The notes beneath the pieces are model-generated. The model ran no database searches. It saw only the letters and a program-made list of their open reading frames with translations, and was not told where the DNA came from. Positions 25,201 through 33,848 of a DNA stretch of 64,000 nucleotides are shown here, one piece after another (position 1 is the stretch's first letter; each line of letters starts with the position of its first letter). The position numbers were made by a program, and so were the translations under genes. Origin of the DNA: JAUZOB01 sp963692465. Lineage in GTDB: Bacteria; Bacteroidota; Bacteroidia; Bacteroidales; Prolixibacteraceae. The stretch spans positions 2,046,001-2,110,000 of the forward strand of contig OY829943.1 of assembly GCA_963692465.1 (NCBI GenBank), read 5' to 3'.

Positions 25201-28200
25201 AGTCTACTGATTTTGAATCATCTAATGTCGAATCAATTGAGTTCTGGGTGATGGATCCATTTGTTTACAATACAGAGGGAAAGCAAAAAGGAGGGGATTT
25301 GTATTTTGATTTAGGAGATGTTTCGGAAGATGTGTTGCGGGATTCGAGAAAATCTTTTGAACAGGGACTTCCGACACCTCAACAACCGGCCAATACCGAG
25401 AATACAGTCTGGGGGCGTGTCTCGACACAGCAATCTCTGGTTAATGCATTTGATAATGATTCTCAGGCACGACAGCTTCAGGATGTGGGAATAGATGGGT
25501 TAGATGACAATGGAGAACAAACATTTTTTGTGGATTATTTGAATAATCTAAAGCGGATATTGAATCCCAGTACCTATGCAAGTTGTGCAAAAGATCCATC
25601 AAATGATGATTATCATTATTATCGGGGGACTGATTATGATCAGGCAAAGACCTCTGTTCTTGCACGATATAAGAAGTTTAATAATGTGCAGGGAAATTCA
25701 CCTACTCAGAGTCAATCGCCTGAATCTTATACTACCGCGGCGACAAATACACCGGATACCGAAGATATTAACGGGGATAATACACTGAATGAGACCGAAA
25801 GTTATTATCAGTATCATGTTAGTGTTCGACCAGGGGATATGGTTTTGGGAAAGAATTATATTAATGATATTAAAGAATCGGTTGTTGCATTAAAGAATGG
25901 TACAAAATCAAAAATCAAGTGGTATCAGTTTAAAATTCCGATTAAGTCGCCTCAACGGGTTGTGGGATCAATAAGTGATTTTAAGTCAATTCGTTTTATG
26001 CGAATGTTTTTAAGAGGATTTCAAGATAGTGTGATATTGCGGTTTGCCGCACTTGATCTAGCCCGGGCCGATTGGAGAACTTATACCAATCAATTGGATG
26101 AGAAGGCGACGATTTCTGCTCCAGATACAAGATTTGATGTGTCGGCTGTAAGTATTGAGGAGAACGGGAGTCGAAAACCGGTTAATTATGTATTGCCTCC
26201 GGGCATAGATCGGGTTATTGACCCGCAAAATCCACAGCTTCAACAATTAAATGAACAGTCGATGGTTTTGTCTGTGGTCAATTTGGCCCAAGGGGATGCG
26301 AAATCTGTCTATAAAACGGAAAATCTGGATCTTCGTAAATACAAAAAGCTAATAATGGACGTTCATGCGGAGGCAATTGATGGCTATCCTCTCTATGATA
26401 ATGACTTGTGTTTGTTCGTTCGTATTGGGTCTGATTTTATCAATAATTATTATGAATATGAGTATCCCTTAAAACTGACTAAGTCTGGTGTTTATGACGG
26501 GAATAGTGCCGATGATCGCTTGATTGTATGGCCGGCGGACAATCAGATGAATCTTCCGCTTGATTCGTTGCCGGCCATAAAATTAATGCGGAATACGGAG
26601 ATGAATAAAACCGGATCAACAGTTCGTCTGACGGATCGGTATGAGTATAAGGCGGATAATACACATACTATTTATGTGAAAGGGAATCCTAATACGGCTC
26701 AGGTTGGTATATTGATGATTGGAATCAGGAATAAAAATGGAACTGGTCCGACACAGGGATTAAAGTCAGGGCTCGTGTGGGTTGATGAATTAAGATTGTC
26801 CGATTTTGACGAAAAAGGAGGATGGGCGGCATTAGGGCGACTATCATTGCGTCTTTCGGATTTGGGAACAGTGTCCCTTTCTGCCCGAACACAGACATCT
26901 GGTTTCGGAAGTATTGAGCAACGGTTGAATGAACGTGCTAAAAATGATATGTATGAATATGATATTAGTTCGAGTCTTGAATTAGGAAAATTCTTTCCTA
27001 AGAAATCGGGAGTTCATATTCCGCTTTATGTAGATTATTCCAAAACAGTAGTAACACCCGAATATAACCCTCTTGATCCGGATGTGAAGTTAAAAGATGC
27101 GTTAAGTGCTGCGGCTTCGTCGCAAGCTCGTGATTCGATAAAAAATGCAGCACAAGATTATACAACTCGTAAAAGTATTAATCTGACTAATTTGCGAATA
27201 GAACATACTAATACTTCAAAACCCGTCCACTTTTATGATATTTCGAATTTCTCGGCTACCTATTCTTATAGCGAAGTTTATCATCGGGATGAAACTACTG
27301 CATGGAATATTGATCGGAGTTATCGAGGACTCTTATCTTATAATTTTGTGAATAATCCGGAGCCTGTTGAGCCTTTTAAAAACATGAGTTTTTTAAACTG
27401 GAGTTTTCTCAAAATGATTCGGGATTTTAATTTTTATCTGGCACCAACACAAGTTTCTTATCGGACGGATATGTATCGGCATTACAATGAGGTGCAAGAA
27501 AGGAATCTTTCGAATCCGGATATGATTATTCCTACTACGTATGATAAAGAGTTTATCTGGAATCGAAATTTTGACCTCCGTCATAATGTAACCAAGTCTT
27601 TTCATCTTGATATATCAACACAAGGAACAGCACAGATTGATGAGCCTCTTGGTAAGATTAGTCGGTCTGACGACAATTACAAAACAGAACGGGATACCAT
27701 CTTAAGAAGTATTCTTAGAGGGGGAAGACCAATCCAGTATCATCATACGATTAATGCAAACTACGCAATTCCTATTAATAAGCTGCCTGGATTGGATTGG
27801 GTGTCAGCAGGTGTAACTTATCAGGCAATTTATGATTGGTCGGCTTCTTCGGTCCGTGATTCATTGAATGATCTTGGGAATCAAATTACGAATTCAGGGG
27901 CAACTCAACTTTCAGGGCAATTAAATCTTACGTCTTTATATAATAAGATTCCATGGTTGAATCATATAAATCAACGATCACAAGGGAGATCACTGCGTAA
28001 TGAAAGTTATCAGGGAGGGATGCAGCGAAGAATGAGGGGAGTTCAGAATGCGAATGGGCCGAATGTGAGATATAAAGAAATACAATCTGTGTTGCGTAAT
28101 GTCAAGTTAAAATCAGGTCAATCCCGAATTTTTCAACATCATTTGAGTGTCGATTCTGTTTCGTTGAGTGCTATGGATGCGAAAGGGAATAAGATAGAAG

Positions 28201-29768
28201 GAGAGGTGAGAAACATAGGGAAAGGACGAATCGCTTTTACTCCAAAAATAACCGCAGATCATGTAACGGTATTGTTTAAAGGTAAAAAGACGGTTAAGGT
28301 TATTACATCTGATGATGTGCTTGAGACGACGTTGCGGTTTTTGATGGGAGTCAGGGATGTTTCGCTTAGTTATACCGATTCAAAGGGAACTTCTGTCTCT
28401 GGATTTCTGCCAAAACCTCAGGTCTTTGGAAATGAAACATACAATCCGAATCAGTCGGTCTTTGGGAATATTGGTAGTAGTTATGCTCCGGGATTACCTT
28501 TTGTTCTTGGTTGGCAGAATAAAAATTTCATACTTAAAGCGGCAAAGAATGGTTGGCTTACAACTGATAATACGGAGACGCATCCGGTTTCATTTGCCAA
28601 TACCGAAACTTTTAATATTCGGATCAATGTTGAACCTATCCCTGATTTGCGTATTGAACTGAACGGCGACCGAATCTATTCTCATAATGAAACAGAAGAT
28701 TATCAGTATAATAGTAAGACTAATGGTTATGATGTTCTTGATCATTCTGTTACTGGTAATTTTTCTATGACGATCAATACAATAGGAACTTCGCTTAGTA
28801 GTATAGGGAAAAGTGGGGTTGATCAATCTAAGGCTTATAAGAGGTTTCTTGAGAATCGATTGATTATTGCTCGAAGACTTGCAAATCAGAGAATTCCTAA
28901 TCAAATGGCGACATATAATCCATCCAAGATAGATCCATTGACTCAATATCCGGATGGTTATGGTTCTACGTCACAGGAAGTTCTTGTTCCGGCATTTTTG
29001 GCGGCATATACGAATAAAGATCCGAATAAGGTATCATTGTCTCCGTTTCCCTCTATTCGGCAAATAATGCCTAATTGGCGGATTACGTATGAAGGGGATG
29101 TCTCTCAAGTTTCTTGGCTTCAGGAGTATATAACCAGTTTGAATTTTACTCATCAGTATCAAGCAACCTATGATGTGGGAAATTTTGTTTCTAATACGGC
29201 TTATAACAATCAGCAGTATGGTGATGGATTCAGTTATGTGCGGGATTTATCAAATAACTTTTTGCCAAAAAATGATTTGGGTGGGATAAGTATTAATGAA
29301 CAATTTAACCCATTGCTGGATGTTGAAGCAAACTGGGTTAATCATTTGACTTCACATATTGGATATAAACGAAACAGAAATTTGAGTCTTAGCTTCTCGA
29401 ACAATCAACTTACAGAGATTAATTCGAATGAATTAGAAATAGGCTTAGGTTATCGTTTTGAAAAGATGAATCTTATATTGAAGACCAAACGACGTGAAAG
29501 GTCGCTTTCAAATGATCTGAACCTGCGTTGTGACCTTGATTTCCAAAAAAACAAGACAATTCTACGTCAGATTGACGAGAATGCAGATCAGGTAACAGCC
29601 GGGAGTAATGTGATTACACTGAAGACCTATGCGGATTATATGCTTAGTAACCGCTTTCAGTTGCGAATATTTTATGATAAGCAAGTCACAAAACCCTACA
29701 CCTCTCTTTCTTATATGACTGCAACTACAAATTTTGGGGTGAGCTTTCGTTTTACGCTTACCCAGTAA
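22218..29768 (+). CDS. sprA: SprA (Sov), outer-membrane translocon of the type IX secretion system
   Basis: SprA forms a very large outer-membrane barrel through which type IX secretion substrates leave the cell. The protein is about 2516 residues, the usual size. It has an N-terminal export signal (LFKNALTIVLFGVLTAFIW) and beta-rich repeats with family motifs such as RVNYNTDATFDYEN, the SprA_N-type AYIDDFESTETTIDL, LVWVDELRLSDFDEKGGWAA and a C-terminal stretch ending in FGVSFRFTLTQ. The ATG at 22218 after AGGTGA is used; a TTG directly before it would add one residue. The position after ruvA is conserved in Bacteroidota. Its presence suggests an active type IX system, but none of the enzymes in this window shows a clear C-terminal sorting domain. 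Confidence 0.97.
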   Translation: MQLFKNALTIVLFGVLTAFIWSERVSVRHTVPLGNRMEINTPDTVATSKNQGDKADTLHGLRFPFKDLDDITYPGQQDSSSLYLKNPANYKVDVEYNPNTGEYVFFQRIGNIPVRLPKSLTSSEFIQYDLNRAVREYWYQERTGSALESHSSGFIPRLTLGGEAFNKVFGSNVIDIRPQGNVEIKFGYQSNFVDNPTIPENQRTTPTFNFDQKIQMNVVGKVGNLMQMRVNYNTDATFDYENTMNVNYSGKEDQILRKVDVGNVSMPLSGSLITGGTNLFGVKTEMQFGRLTLTSVLSQSKGETKVIQTEGGAQKSTFDINATNYDANRHFFLSQYFRDHYDEALKDQPVVRSKVVINKIEVWVTNKSGNYSNARNILALTDLGEQGPYIYNKISEFAQTPGQSATDSQYSYNGANGLYSQMTNQYGAIRDVSQITTALTPLIMRNFVGGRDFEKIEQARRLDPSEYTLNAKLGFVSLNSALNNDEVLAVAYQYTVNGKTYQVGEFSTDGINAPKTLILKMIKGTAQSPKLPTWKLMMKNVYDLNTSQLDKADFVCNVMYKDDEKGTYINYLPEDQFKGKPLLRMMNLDNINSQNQQVSDGVFDFNDGITVNVAKGKIIFPVLEPFGSNLVKVLNNASLSQKYAYTALYDSTLTVAQQDAEHNKFKLSGNFKGSSSSDISLNAFNLTPGSVHVTAGGKALIENIDYTVDYTAGMVRIINTGLLQSGTPIQVSTESQELFSMQRKTLIGTHANYAFSDKFNMGATAMYMNESPLTQKVNTGEEPISNLILGMDASYHNESKFLSSMLDKLPFYHPQGTSSINFEMEAAQLIPGHSSQIKGAAYIDDFESTETTIDLKNSYAWYIASTPQFQADLFPEGNLANNLLFGANRAKLAWYSIDPIFTRSTSLTPDYLKADREQQSSHFVREVYESEIFPNKQTTAGLPTNITTMDLAFYPKERGEYNYDAFPSMYTAGLSPDGTLKNPETRWGGIMRSLQSTDFESSNVESIEFWVMDPFVYNTEGKQKGGDLYFDLGDVSEDVLRDSRKSFEQGLPTPQQPANTENTVWGRVSTQQSLVNAFDNDSQARQLQDVGIDGLDDNGEQTFFVDYLNNLKRILNPSTYASCAKDPSNDDYHYYRGTDYDQAKTSVLARYKKFNNVQGNSPTQSQSPESYTTAATNTPDTEDINGDNTLNETESYYQYHVSVRPGDMVLGKNYINDIKESVVALKNGTKSKIKWYQFKIPIKSPQRVVGSISDFKSIRFMRMFLRGFQDSVILRFAALDLARADWRTYTNQLDEKATISAPDTRFDVSAVSIEENGSRKPVNYVLPPGIDRVIDPQNPQLQQLNEQSMVLSVVNLAQGDAKSVYKTENLDLRKYKKLIMDVHAEAIDGYPLYDNDLCLFVRIGSDFINNYYEYEYPLKLTKSGVYDGNSADDRLIVWPADNQMNLPLDSLPAIKLMRNTEMNKTGSTVRLTDRYEYKADNTHTIYVKGNPNTAQVGILMIGIRNKNGTGPTQGLKSGLVWVDELRLSDFDEKGGWAALGRLSLRLSDLGTVSLSARTQTSGFGSIEQRLNERAKNDMYEYDISSSLELGKFFPKKSGVHIPLYVDYSKTVVTPEYNPLDPDVKLKDALSAAASSQARDSIKNAAQDYTTRKSINLTNLRIEHTNTSKPVHFYDISNFSATYSYSEVYHRDETTAWNIDRSYRGLLSYNFVNNPEPVEPFKNMSFLNWSFLKMIRDFNFYLAPTQVSYRTDMYRHYNEVQERNLSNPDMIIPTTYDKEFIWNRNFDLRHNVTKSFHLDISTQGTAQIDEPLGKISRSDDNYKTERDTILRSILRGGRPIQYHHTINANYAIPINKLPGLDWVSAGVTYQAIYDWSASSVRDSLNDLGNQITNSGATQLSGQLNLTSLYNKIPWLNHINQRSQGRSLRNESYQGGMQRRMRGVQNANGPNVRYKEIQSVLRNVKLKSGQSRIFQHHLSVDSVSLSAMDAKGNKIEGEVRNIGKGRIAFTPKITADHVTVLFKGKKTVKVITSDDVLETTLRFLMGVRDVSLSYTDSKGTSVSGFLPKPQVFGNETYNPNQSVFGNIGSSYAPGLPFVLGWQNKNFILKAAKNGWLTTDNTETHPVSFANTETFNIRINVEPIPDLRIELNGDRIYSHNETEDYQYNSKTNGYDVLDHSVTGNFSMTINTIGTSLSSIGKSGVDQSKAYKRFLENRLIIARRLANQRIPNQMATYNPSKIDPLTQYPDGYGSTSQEVLVPAFLAAYTNKDPNKVSLSPFPSIRQIMPNWRITYEGDVSQVSWLQEYITSLNFTHQYQATYDVGNFVSNTAYNNQQYGDGFSYVRDLSNNFLPKNDLGGISINEQFNPLLDVEANWVNHLTSHIGYKRNRNLSLSFSNNQLTEINSNELEIGLGYRFEKMNLILKTKRRERSLSNDLNLRCDLDFQKNKTILRQIDENADQVTAGSNVITLKTYADYMLSNRFQLRIFYDKQVTKPYTSLSYMTATTNFGVSFRFTLTQ

Positions 29769-29834
29769 ATGCAGAGAGAAAAAAGTTCATTCATCATTTT
29801 TTCTTTTTACTTTTAAGGAGAATAAAAATCAGCC

Positions 29835-31847
29835 ATGCAAACACTTCGCCTGATAGAGAATGATCCTTGGCTTACGCCTTTTGAGAAAGTTTTACTTGGG
29901 TGGCAGCAGCTCGCAAAAAATAAAGAAGAAGAACTGACGAGGGGGACAAGTCTTTTGTCTTTCGCACAGGGCTATTTGTATTTTGGCCTTCATCGGACAG
30001 ATGAAGGTTGGGTATTGAGAGAATGGGCTCCTCATGCTACAGTGATCTATCTGATTGGAACGTTTAATCAGTGGTCGGAGAATGAGACGTATCGTTACCA
30101 ATTGATTAAAGACGGGATTTGGGAATTAAAACTGACTTATCATGTCCTTAAACATGGTGATTTGTATGCTTTGTCAATGCATTGGGACGGAGGATCAGGA
30201 AAACGAATTCCTGCATGGGCAGATCGGGTTGTACAGGACCCTGAAACTCTTTTATTCAATGCTCAGGTGTGGGCGCCGGGCTCTTCGTATGTATGGAAAA
30301 ACTATTCAGACTTTAAGAGGGAAGAGCCTCTCTATATTTATGAGGCACATGTGGGAATGGCAGGAGAAGAAGAGCGAGTTAGTACTTTTAATGAGTTTCG
30401 GGAGCTGGTCATTCCTCATATTATAGCAGCAGAATACAATACGATTCAGTTGATGGCTATTCCAGAACATCCCTATTATGGGAGTTTTGGATATCATGTT
30501 TCGAGTTTCTTTGCAGCATCGTCGAGATTCGGGACCCCTGAGGAGTTAAAAATGCTTATTGATACGGCACATGGTGCCGGACTTCGGGTTGTAATGGATC
30601 TGGTCCATTCTCATGCAGTAAAGAATGAAGTTGAAGGTCTTGGATGTTACGATGGAACCCGTTATCAGTTTTTTCATGGCGGACCCAGAGGCGTTCATCC
30701 AGCATGGGATTCTTATTGTTTTAATTATGGAAAGAATGAAGTGCTTCATTTTTTGCTTTCTAATATTCAATATTGGCAGAAAGAATATCATTTTGATGGA
30801 TTCCGTTTTGACGGAGTGACCAGCATGCTTTATCTGGATCATGGGCTGGGGAAAGATTTCACCTCCTATGCTGATTATTTCTCTCCAAACACTGATCCGG
30901 AGGCGGTTACTTATTTTATTTTGGCTAATAAACTTATTCACCAGATTAACGAGGCCGCTGTTTCGATTGCTGAAGATATGAGCGGAATGCCTGGACTTGC
31001 GGCTTCAAGTGAGAGCGGAGGAATAGGCTTTGATTATCGGATGTCAATGGGGATTCCTGATTTTTGGATTAAAATGATTAAAGAATTACCTGATGAGCAG
31101 TGGAATGTCAGTCAGATATTTCATGCAATTACTTCTCATCGTCAGGATGAACGAGTGGTTAGTTATACAGAATCGCATGATCAGGCATTAGTTGGAGACA
31201 AAACGATTATTTTCAGGTTGATTGATAAGGAGATGTATTTTAGTATGCGAAAGGATCAGCCGAATTTGATTGTTGACAGGGGAATCGCTCTTCATAAGAT
31301 GATTCGTTTAATTACTCTTGCGGGAGCAGGGGGAGCTTACTTGAATTTCATGGGAAATGAATTCGGGCACCCTGAATGGATTGATTTTCCACGAGAGGGG
31401 AATAGCTGGTCATATAAATATGCACGTAGGCAATGGAGTCTCCTGTCTAATGGAGATCTTAAATATCAGTGGCTTGGGGATTTTGATCGGAAGATGATTT
31501 CTCTTTTCCGGGACAATGGAATATTGCAAATTCGGGAAATAAAAAGTGTTCTTGAAAATAATTCAGATCAGGTATTAGTGTTTATGCGTGGGAATTACCT
31601 GTTTGTGTTTAATTTTAATCCGGTTCATTCATTTACTGATTATGGCATCTTGGTTGATGCCGGGAAATATGAAATTATCTTATCAACAGATGACTCTCTT
31701 TTCGGGGGATTTGATCGTGTTGATACGAAACTTTTATATTATGCTATTCAATCAGGACGTCTTTCTGATTCGTTTTACCTGAAAGTTTATCTTCCGGCAA
31801 GGACTGCTATGGTGTTTGTTCGAATCGCAAGTAAAAAAATCAGATGA
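29835..31847 (+). CDS. glgB: 1,4-alpha-glucan branching enzyme, GH13
   Basis: This enzyme introduces alpha-1,6 branches into glycogen. It has a CBM48 domain near the N-terminus (about 55-150, LREWAPHATVIYLIGTFNQW), a GH13 TIM barrel (about 165-540) and a C-terminal beta domain. Catalytic motifs are seen: nucleophile Asp in DGFRFDGVTSMLY, acid Glu in SIAEDMSGMPG and the Asp of YTESHDQALVGDK. The 670-residue length and motif set resemble the eukaryote-like GH13_8 branching enzymes found in Bacteroidales. AAGGAG lies about 15 bases before the ATG. Its stop overlaps the start of the GSCFA gene by four bases. It opens the alpha-glucan cluster that runs to 41137. Confidence 0.95.
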   Translation: MQTLRLIENDPWLTPFEKVLLGWQQLAKNKEEELTRGTSLLSFAQGYLYFGLHRTDEGWVLREWAPHATVIYLIGTFNQWSENETYRYQLIKDGIWELKLTYHVLKHGDLYALSMHWDGGSGKRIPAWADRVVQDPETLLFNAQVWAPGSSYVWKNYSDFKREEPLYIYEAHVGMAGEEERVSTFNEFRELVIPHIIAAEYNTIQLMAIPEHPYYGSFGYHVSSFFAASSRFGTPEELKMLIDTAHGAGLRVVMDLVHSHAVKNEVEGLGCYDGTRYQFFHGGPRGVHPAWDSYCFNYGKNEVLHFLLSNIQYWQKEYHFDGFRFDGVTSMLYLDHGLGKDFTSYADYFSPNTDPEAVTYFILANKLIHQINEAAVSIAEDMSGMPGLAASSESGGIGFDYRMSMGIPDFWIKMIKELPDEQWNVSQIFHAITSHRQDERVVSYTESHDQALVGDKTIIFRLIDKEMYFSMRKDQPNLIVDRGIALHKMIRLITLAGAGGAYLNFMGNEFGHPEWIDFPREGNSWSYKYARRQWSLLSNGDLKYQWLGDFDRKMISLFRDNGILQIREIKSVLENNSDQVLVFMRGNYLFVFNFNPVHSFTDYGILVDAGKYEIILSTDDSLFGGFDRVDTKLLYYAIQSGRLSDSFYLKVYLPARTAMVFVRIASKKIR

Positions 31848-32845
31848 AAGAGTTTAGAACAATTGTCCCACTTTCAGATTGTTCATGGAAAATAACGCAT
31901 TCCGATCGGATTGTCGTGATGGGTTCCTGTTTTTCTGAGAATATCGGGGAGATGTTGATTAATAATAAATTTCAGGTAGATCTTAATTCGTTTGGCGTTT
32001 TGTTTAACCCTGCATCTATTGCACAGAGTCTTGATTCGCTTATAAACCATCGGGTTTATCTCAAAAAAGATTTGTTTGTGCAGAATGGTCTTTGGAACAG
32101 TTTTGATCATCACGGGTGTTTTTCTTCGATTGACCCTACTGAGATGTTGCGTGCTTTAAATGCAGGGATAGATCGATCAGCTGAATATTTACGAAATGCA
32201 ACTTATTTGTTTATTACTTTTGGAACGGCATGGGTTTATGAATACCGCAAAACAGAACAGATTGTTGCAAATTGTCATAAAGTTCCGGCAAAAGAATTTG
32301 ATCGTTATCGTTTAACGGTTTCAGACATTGTTGAACAATGGAAGGACCTTATTGTTCAGCTTATCGGGTTGAACCCTTGTTTGAAGATTCTTTTTACGGT
32401 AAGTCCTGTCCGTCATTGGAAAGACGGAGCAGTTGGAAACCAGTTGAGTAAGTCTGTTTTGTTATTGGCTGTTGATCAGTTGGTCTCATTCTTCAAAAAG
32501 GAACGTGTGACTTATTTCCCTTCTTATGAGATTATGATGGATGAATTACGGGATTACCGTTTTTATGCTGATGACATGTTGCACCCCTCGTCATTGGCTA
32601 TTGAGTATATTGGTGAACGGTTTTGTGAACAGTTTATGACAGAGAATACCCGAGAACTGATACGGAAGATTATTCGGCTTAGGCAAAGATGCAGTCATCG
32701 TCCTCTGAATAATGAAACAGAAGGGTATCGGAAACATGTAAAACGAACGTTTGATGAGATTTGTGATTTTGAACATCAGTTCCCGTATGTGAATTTTGAA
32801 AAAGAGAAACAGATGCTTCGAGATCATTTGTTGTTAGTAAAGTAG
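31844..32845 (+). CDS. GSCFA domain protein
   Basis: This 333-residue protein begins with the family-defining sequence: VVMGSCFSENIGEML (about 23-37) contains the G-S-C-F motif, followed by VDLNSFGVLFNPASI, then FITFGTAWVYEY, FTVSPVRHWKDG and DDMLHPSSLAIEYI. The arrangement (an early Ser, and a late Asp/His pair in ADDMLHPS) resembles SGNH hydrolases. No signal peptide is seen, so it is probably cytoplasmic. The family has no established role. The ATGA overlap with glgB indicates translational coupling and suggests a role near glycogen metabolism, for example removing acyl or other decorations. This is inference from gene order. Confidence 0.93.
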   Translation: MKEFRTIVPLSDCSWKITHSDRIVVMGSCFSENIGEMLINNKFQVDLNSFGVLFNPASIAQSLDSLINHRVYLKKDLFVQNGLWNSFDHHGCFSSIDPTEMLRALNAGIDRSAEYLRNATYLFITFGTAWVYEYRKTEQIVANCHKVPAKEFDRYRLTVSDIVEQWKDLIVQLIGLNPCLKILFTVSPVRHWKDGAVGNQLSKSVLLLAVDQLVSFFKKERVTYFPSYEIMMDELRDYRFYADDMLHPSSLAIEYIGERFCEQFMTENTRELIRKIIRLRQRCSHRPLNNETEGYRKHVKRTFDEICDFEHQFPYVNFEKEKQMLRDHLLLVK

Positions 32846-32975
32846 TCAGGATTAAATAGTTGTGTGAAATTTTTGTTGAGTAATAAATATTGCAGAAATT
32901 AGTAAAAGGAAAAAATGTTCGGGAAGAATATTTAACGTGTTCTGTCGAAATAACAAAAATAAAAGCGATTATACG

Positions 32976-33626
32976 ATGCTGAGACAGGCGAAGACATTTA
33001 TTATTATTCTGGCCATTGTGGCGGTTGTTGTTGCCATGGGAAACTGGTGGCGGGAAAAAAGAGTTAAGGATCTTTCGATCAAAACGATAGAGAATTTAAG
33101 GACTGCTTGGAAGCAGGAGAAGATGGATAGTATAAGATATGCCGTCTTTGCAGAGGGAGCTTGGCGTGAAGGCTATAGTCGAATTGCAATTTTATTTGCT
33201 GCGAATGCTAAGGCTGATGGAGTTCATGCATGGAATCATCAGCGGGTTCTTGAAAAATTTCACATAACAGTTTCGCTGGATTCAAAAAGTATTTTTAAGA
33301 ATCGAGGGATCAGGGATAATCTTTGTGAGGCGATTCGTGCTGAAAAATACGAGGTTGGTTCGATGTATTCGGATTTTCTTAAAACAGCGAATGAGGCGAA
33401 TATCGCTCCGGCAATTCGGACGTTTACTCGAGCGATGGATTCGGAACGAAAACAACGGGAGTTGTTTCAAAAAGCATTGGATGCTGTTGTTGCTGTTAAC
33501 GGTGGACATCTTTCGACGGTCTACTATGTGTGTCCGGTGTGCGGGAATATCTTTGACCGGAAAGATGTAGAGGCTAATTGTTCCTTTTGCTCGACCTCTA
33601 AAGATAAATACATAGTTTATAAATAG
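32976..33626 (+). CDS. Membrane-anchored rubrerythrin-like protein
   Basis: Rubrerythrins are diiron proteins that reduce peroxide in anaerobes. This one has an N-terminal hydrophobic helix (AKTFIIILAIVAVVVAMGNW), which would anchor it in the membrane. A four-helix ferritin-like domain follows (about 30-170) and a C-terminal rubredoxin-like knuckle with two Cys pairs (CPVCG and CSFC). Some iron ligands are recognisable (Glu in KQEKMDSIRY, Glu pair in AEKYEVGSM). By eye the usual E-x-x-H of helix 2 reads DGVH, and the E-x-x-H of helix 4 reads ERKQ, so the site may be altered. The ATG at 32976 is used; a GTG at 32937 would add 13 polar residues. It stands alone between the glgB-GSCFA and debranching genes. 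Confidence 0.85.
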   Translation: MLRQAKTFIIILAIVAVVVAMGNWWREKRVKDLSIKTIENLRTAWKQEKMDSIRYAVFAEGAWREGYSRIAILFAANAKADGVHAWNHQRVLEKFHITVSLDSKSIFKNRGIRDNLCEAIRAEKYEVGSMYSDFLKTANEANIAPAIRTFTRAMDSERKQRELFQKALDAVVAVNGGHLSTVYYVCPVCGNIFDRKDVEANCSFCSTSKDKYIVYK

Positions 33627-33848
33627 GTGTTTTATCTAGGATCGGAATCTACTCAAACGAAGTAGTGTGATTTGTTTATTCATTGTGTATTGTGAAGATA
33701 ATGCTGGGGCTTTTTGGGGTATGAGATTAAACGAAAAGTAAAAAGATATTACATTATTGGTTTCTGAGGGATAATTAGGCAAAAATTATATAACTTTAAA
33801 GGAGTTAGAGGGGTCTTTTCAATTATTGATGATTTAATCTAATATCGA

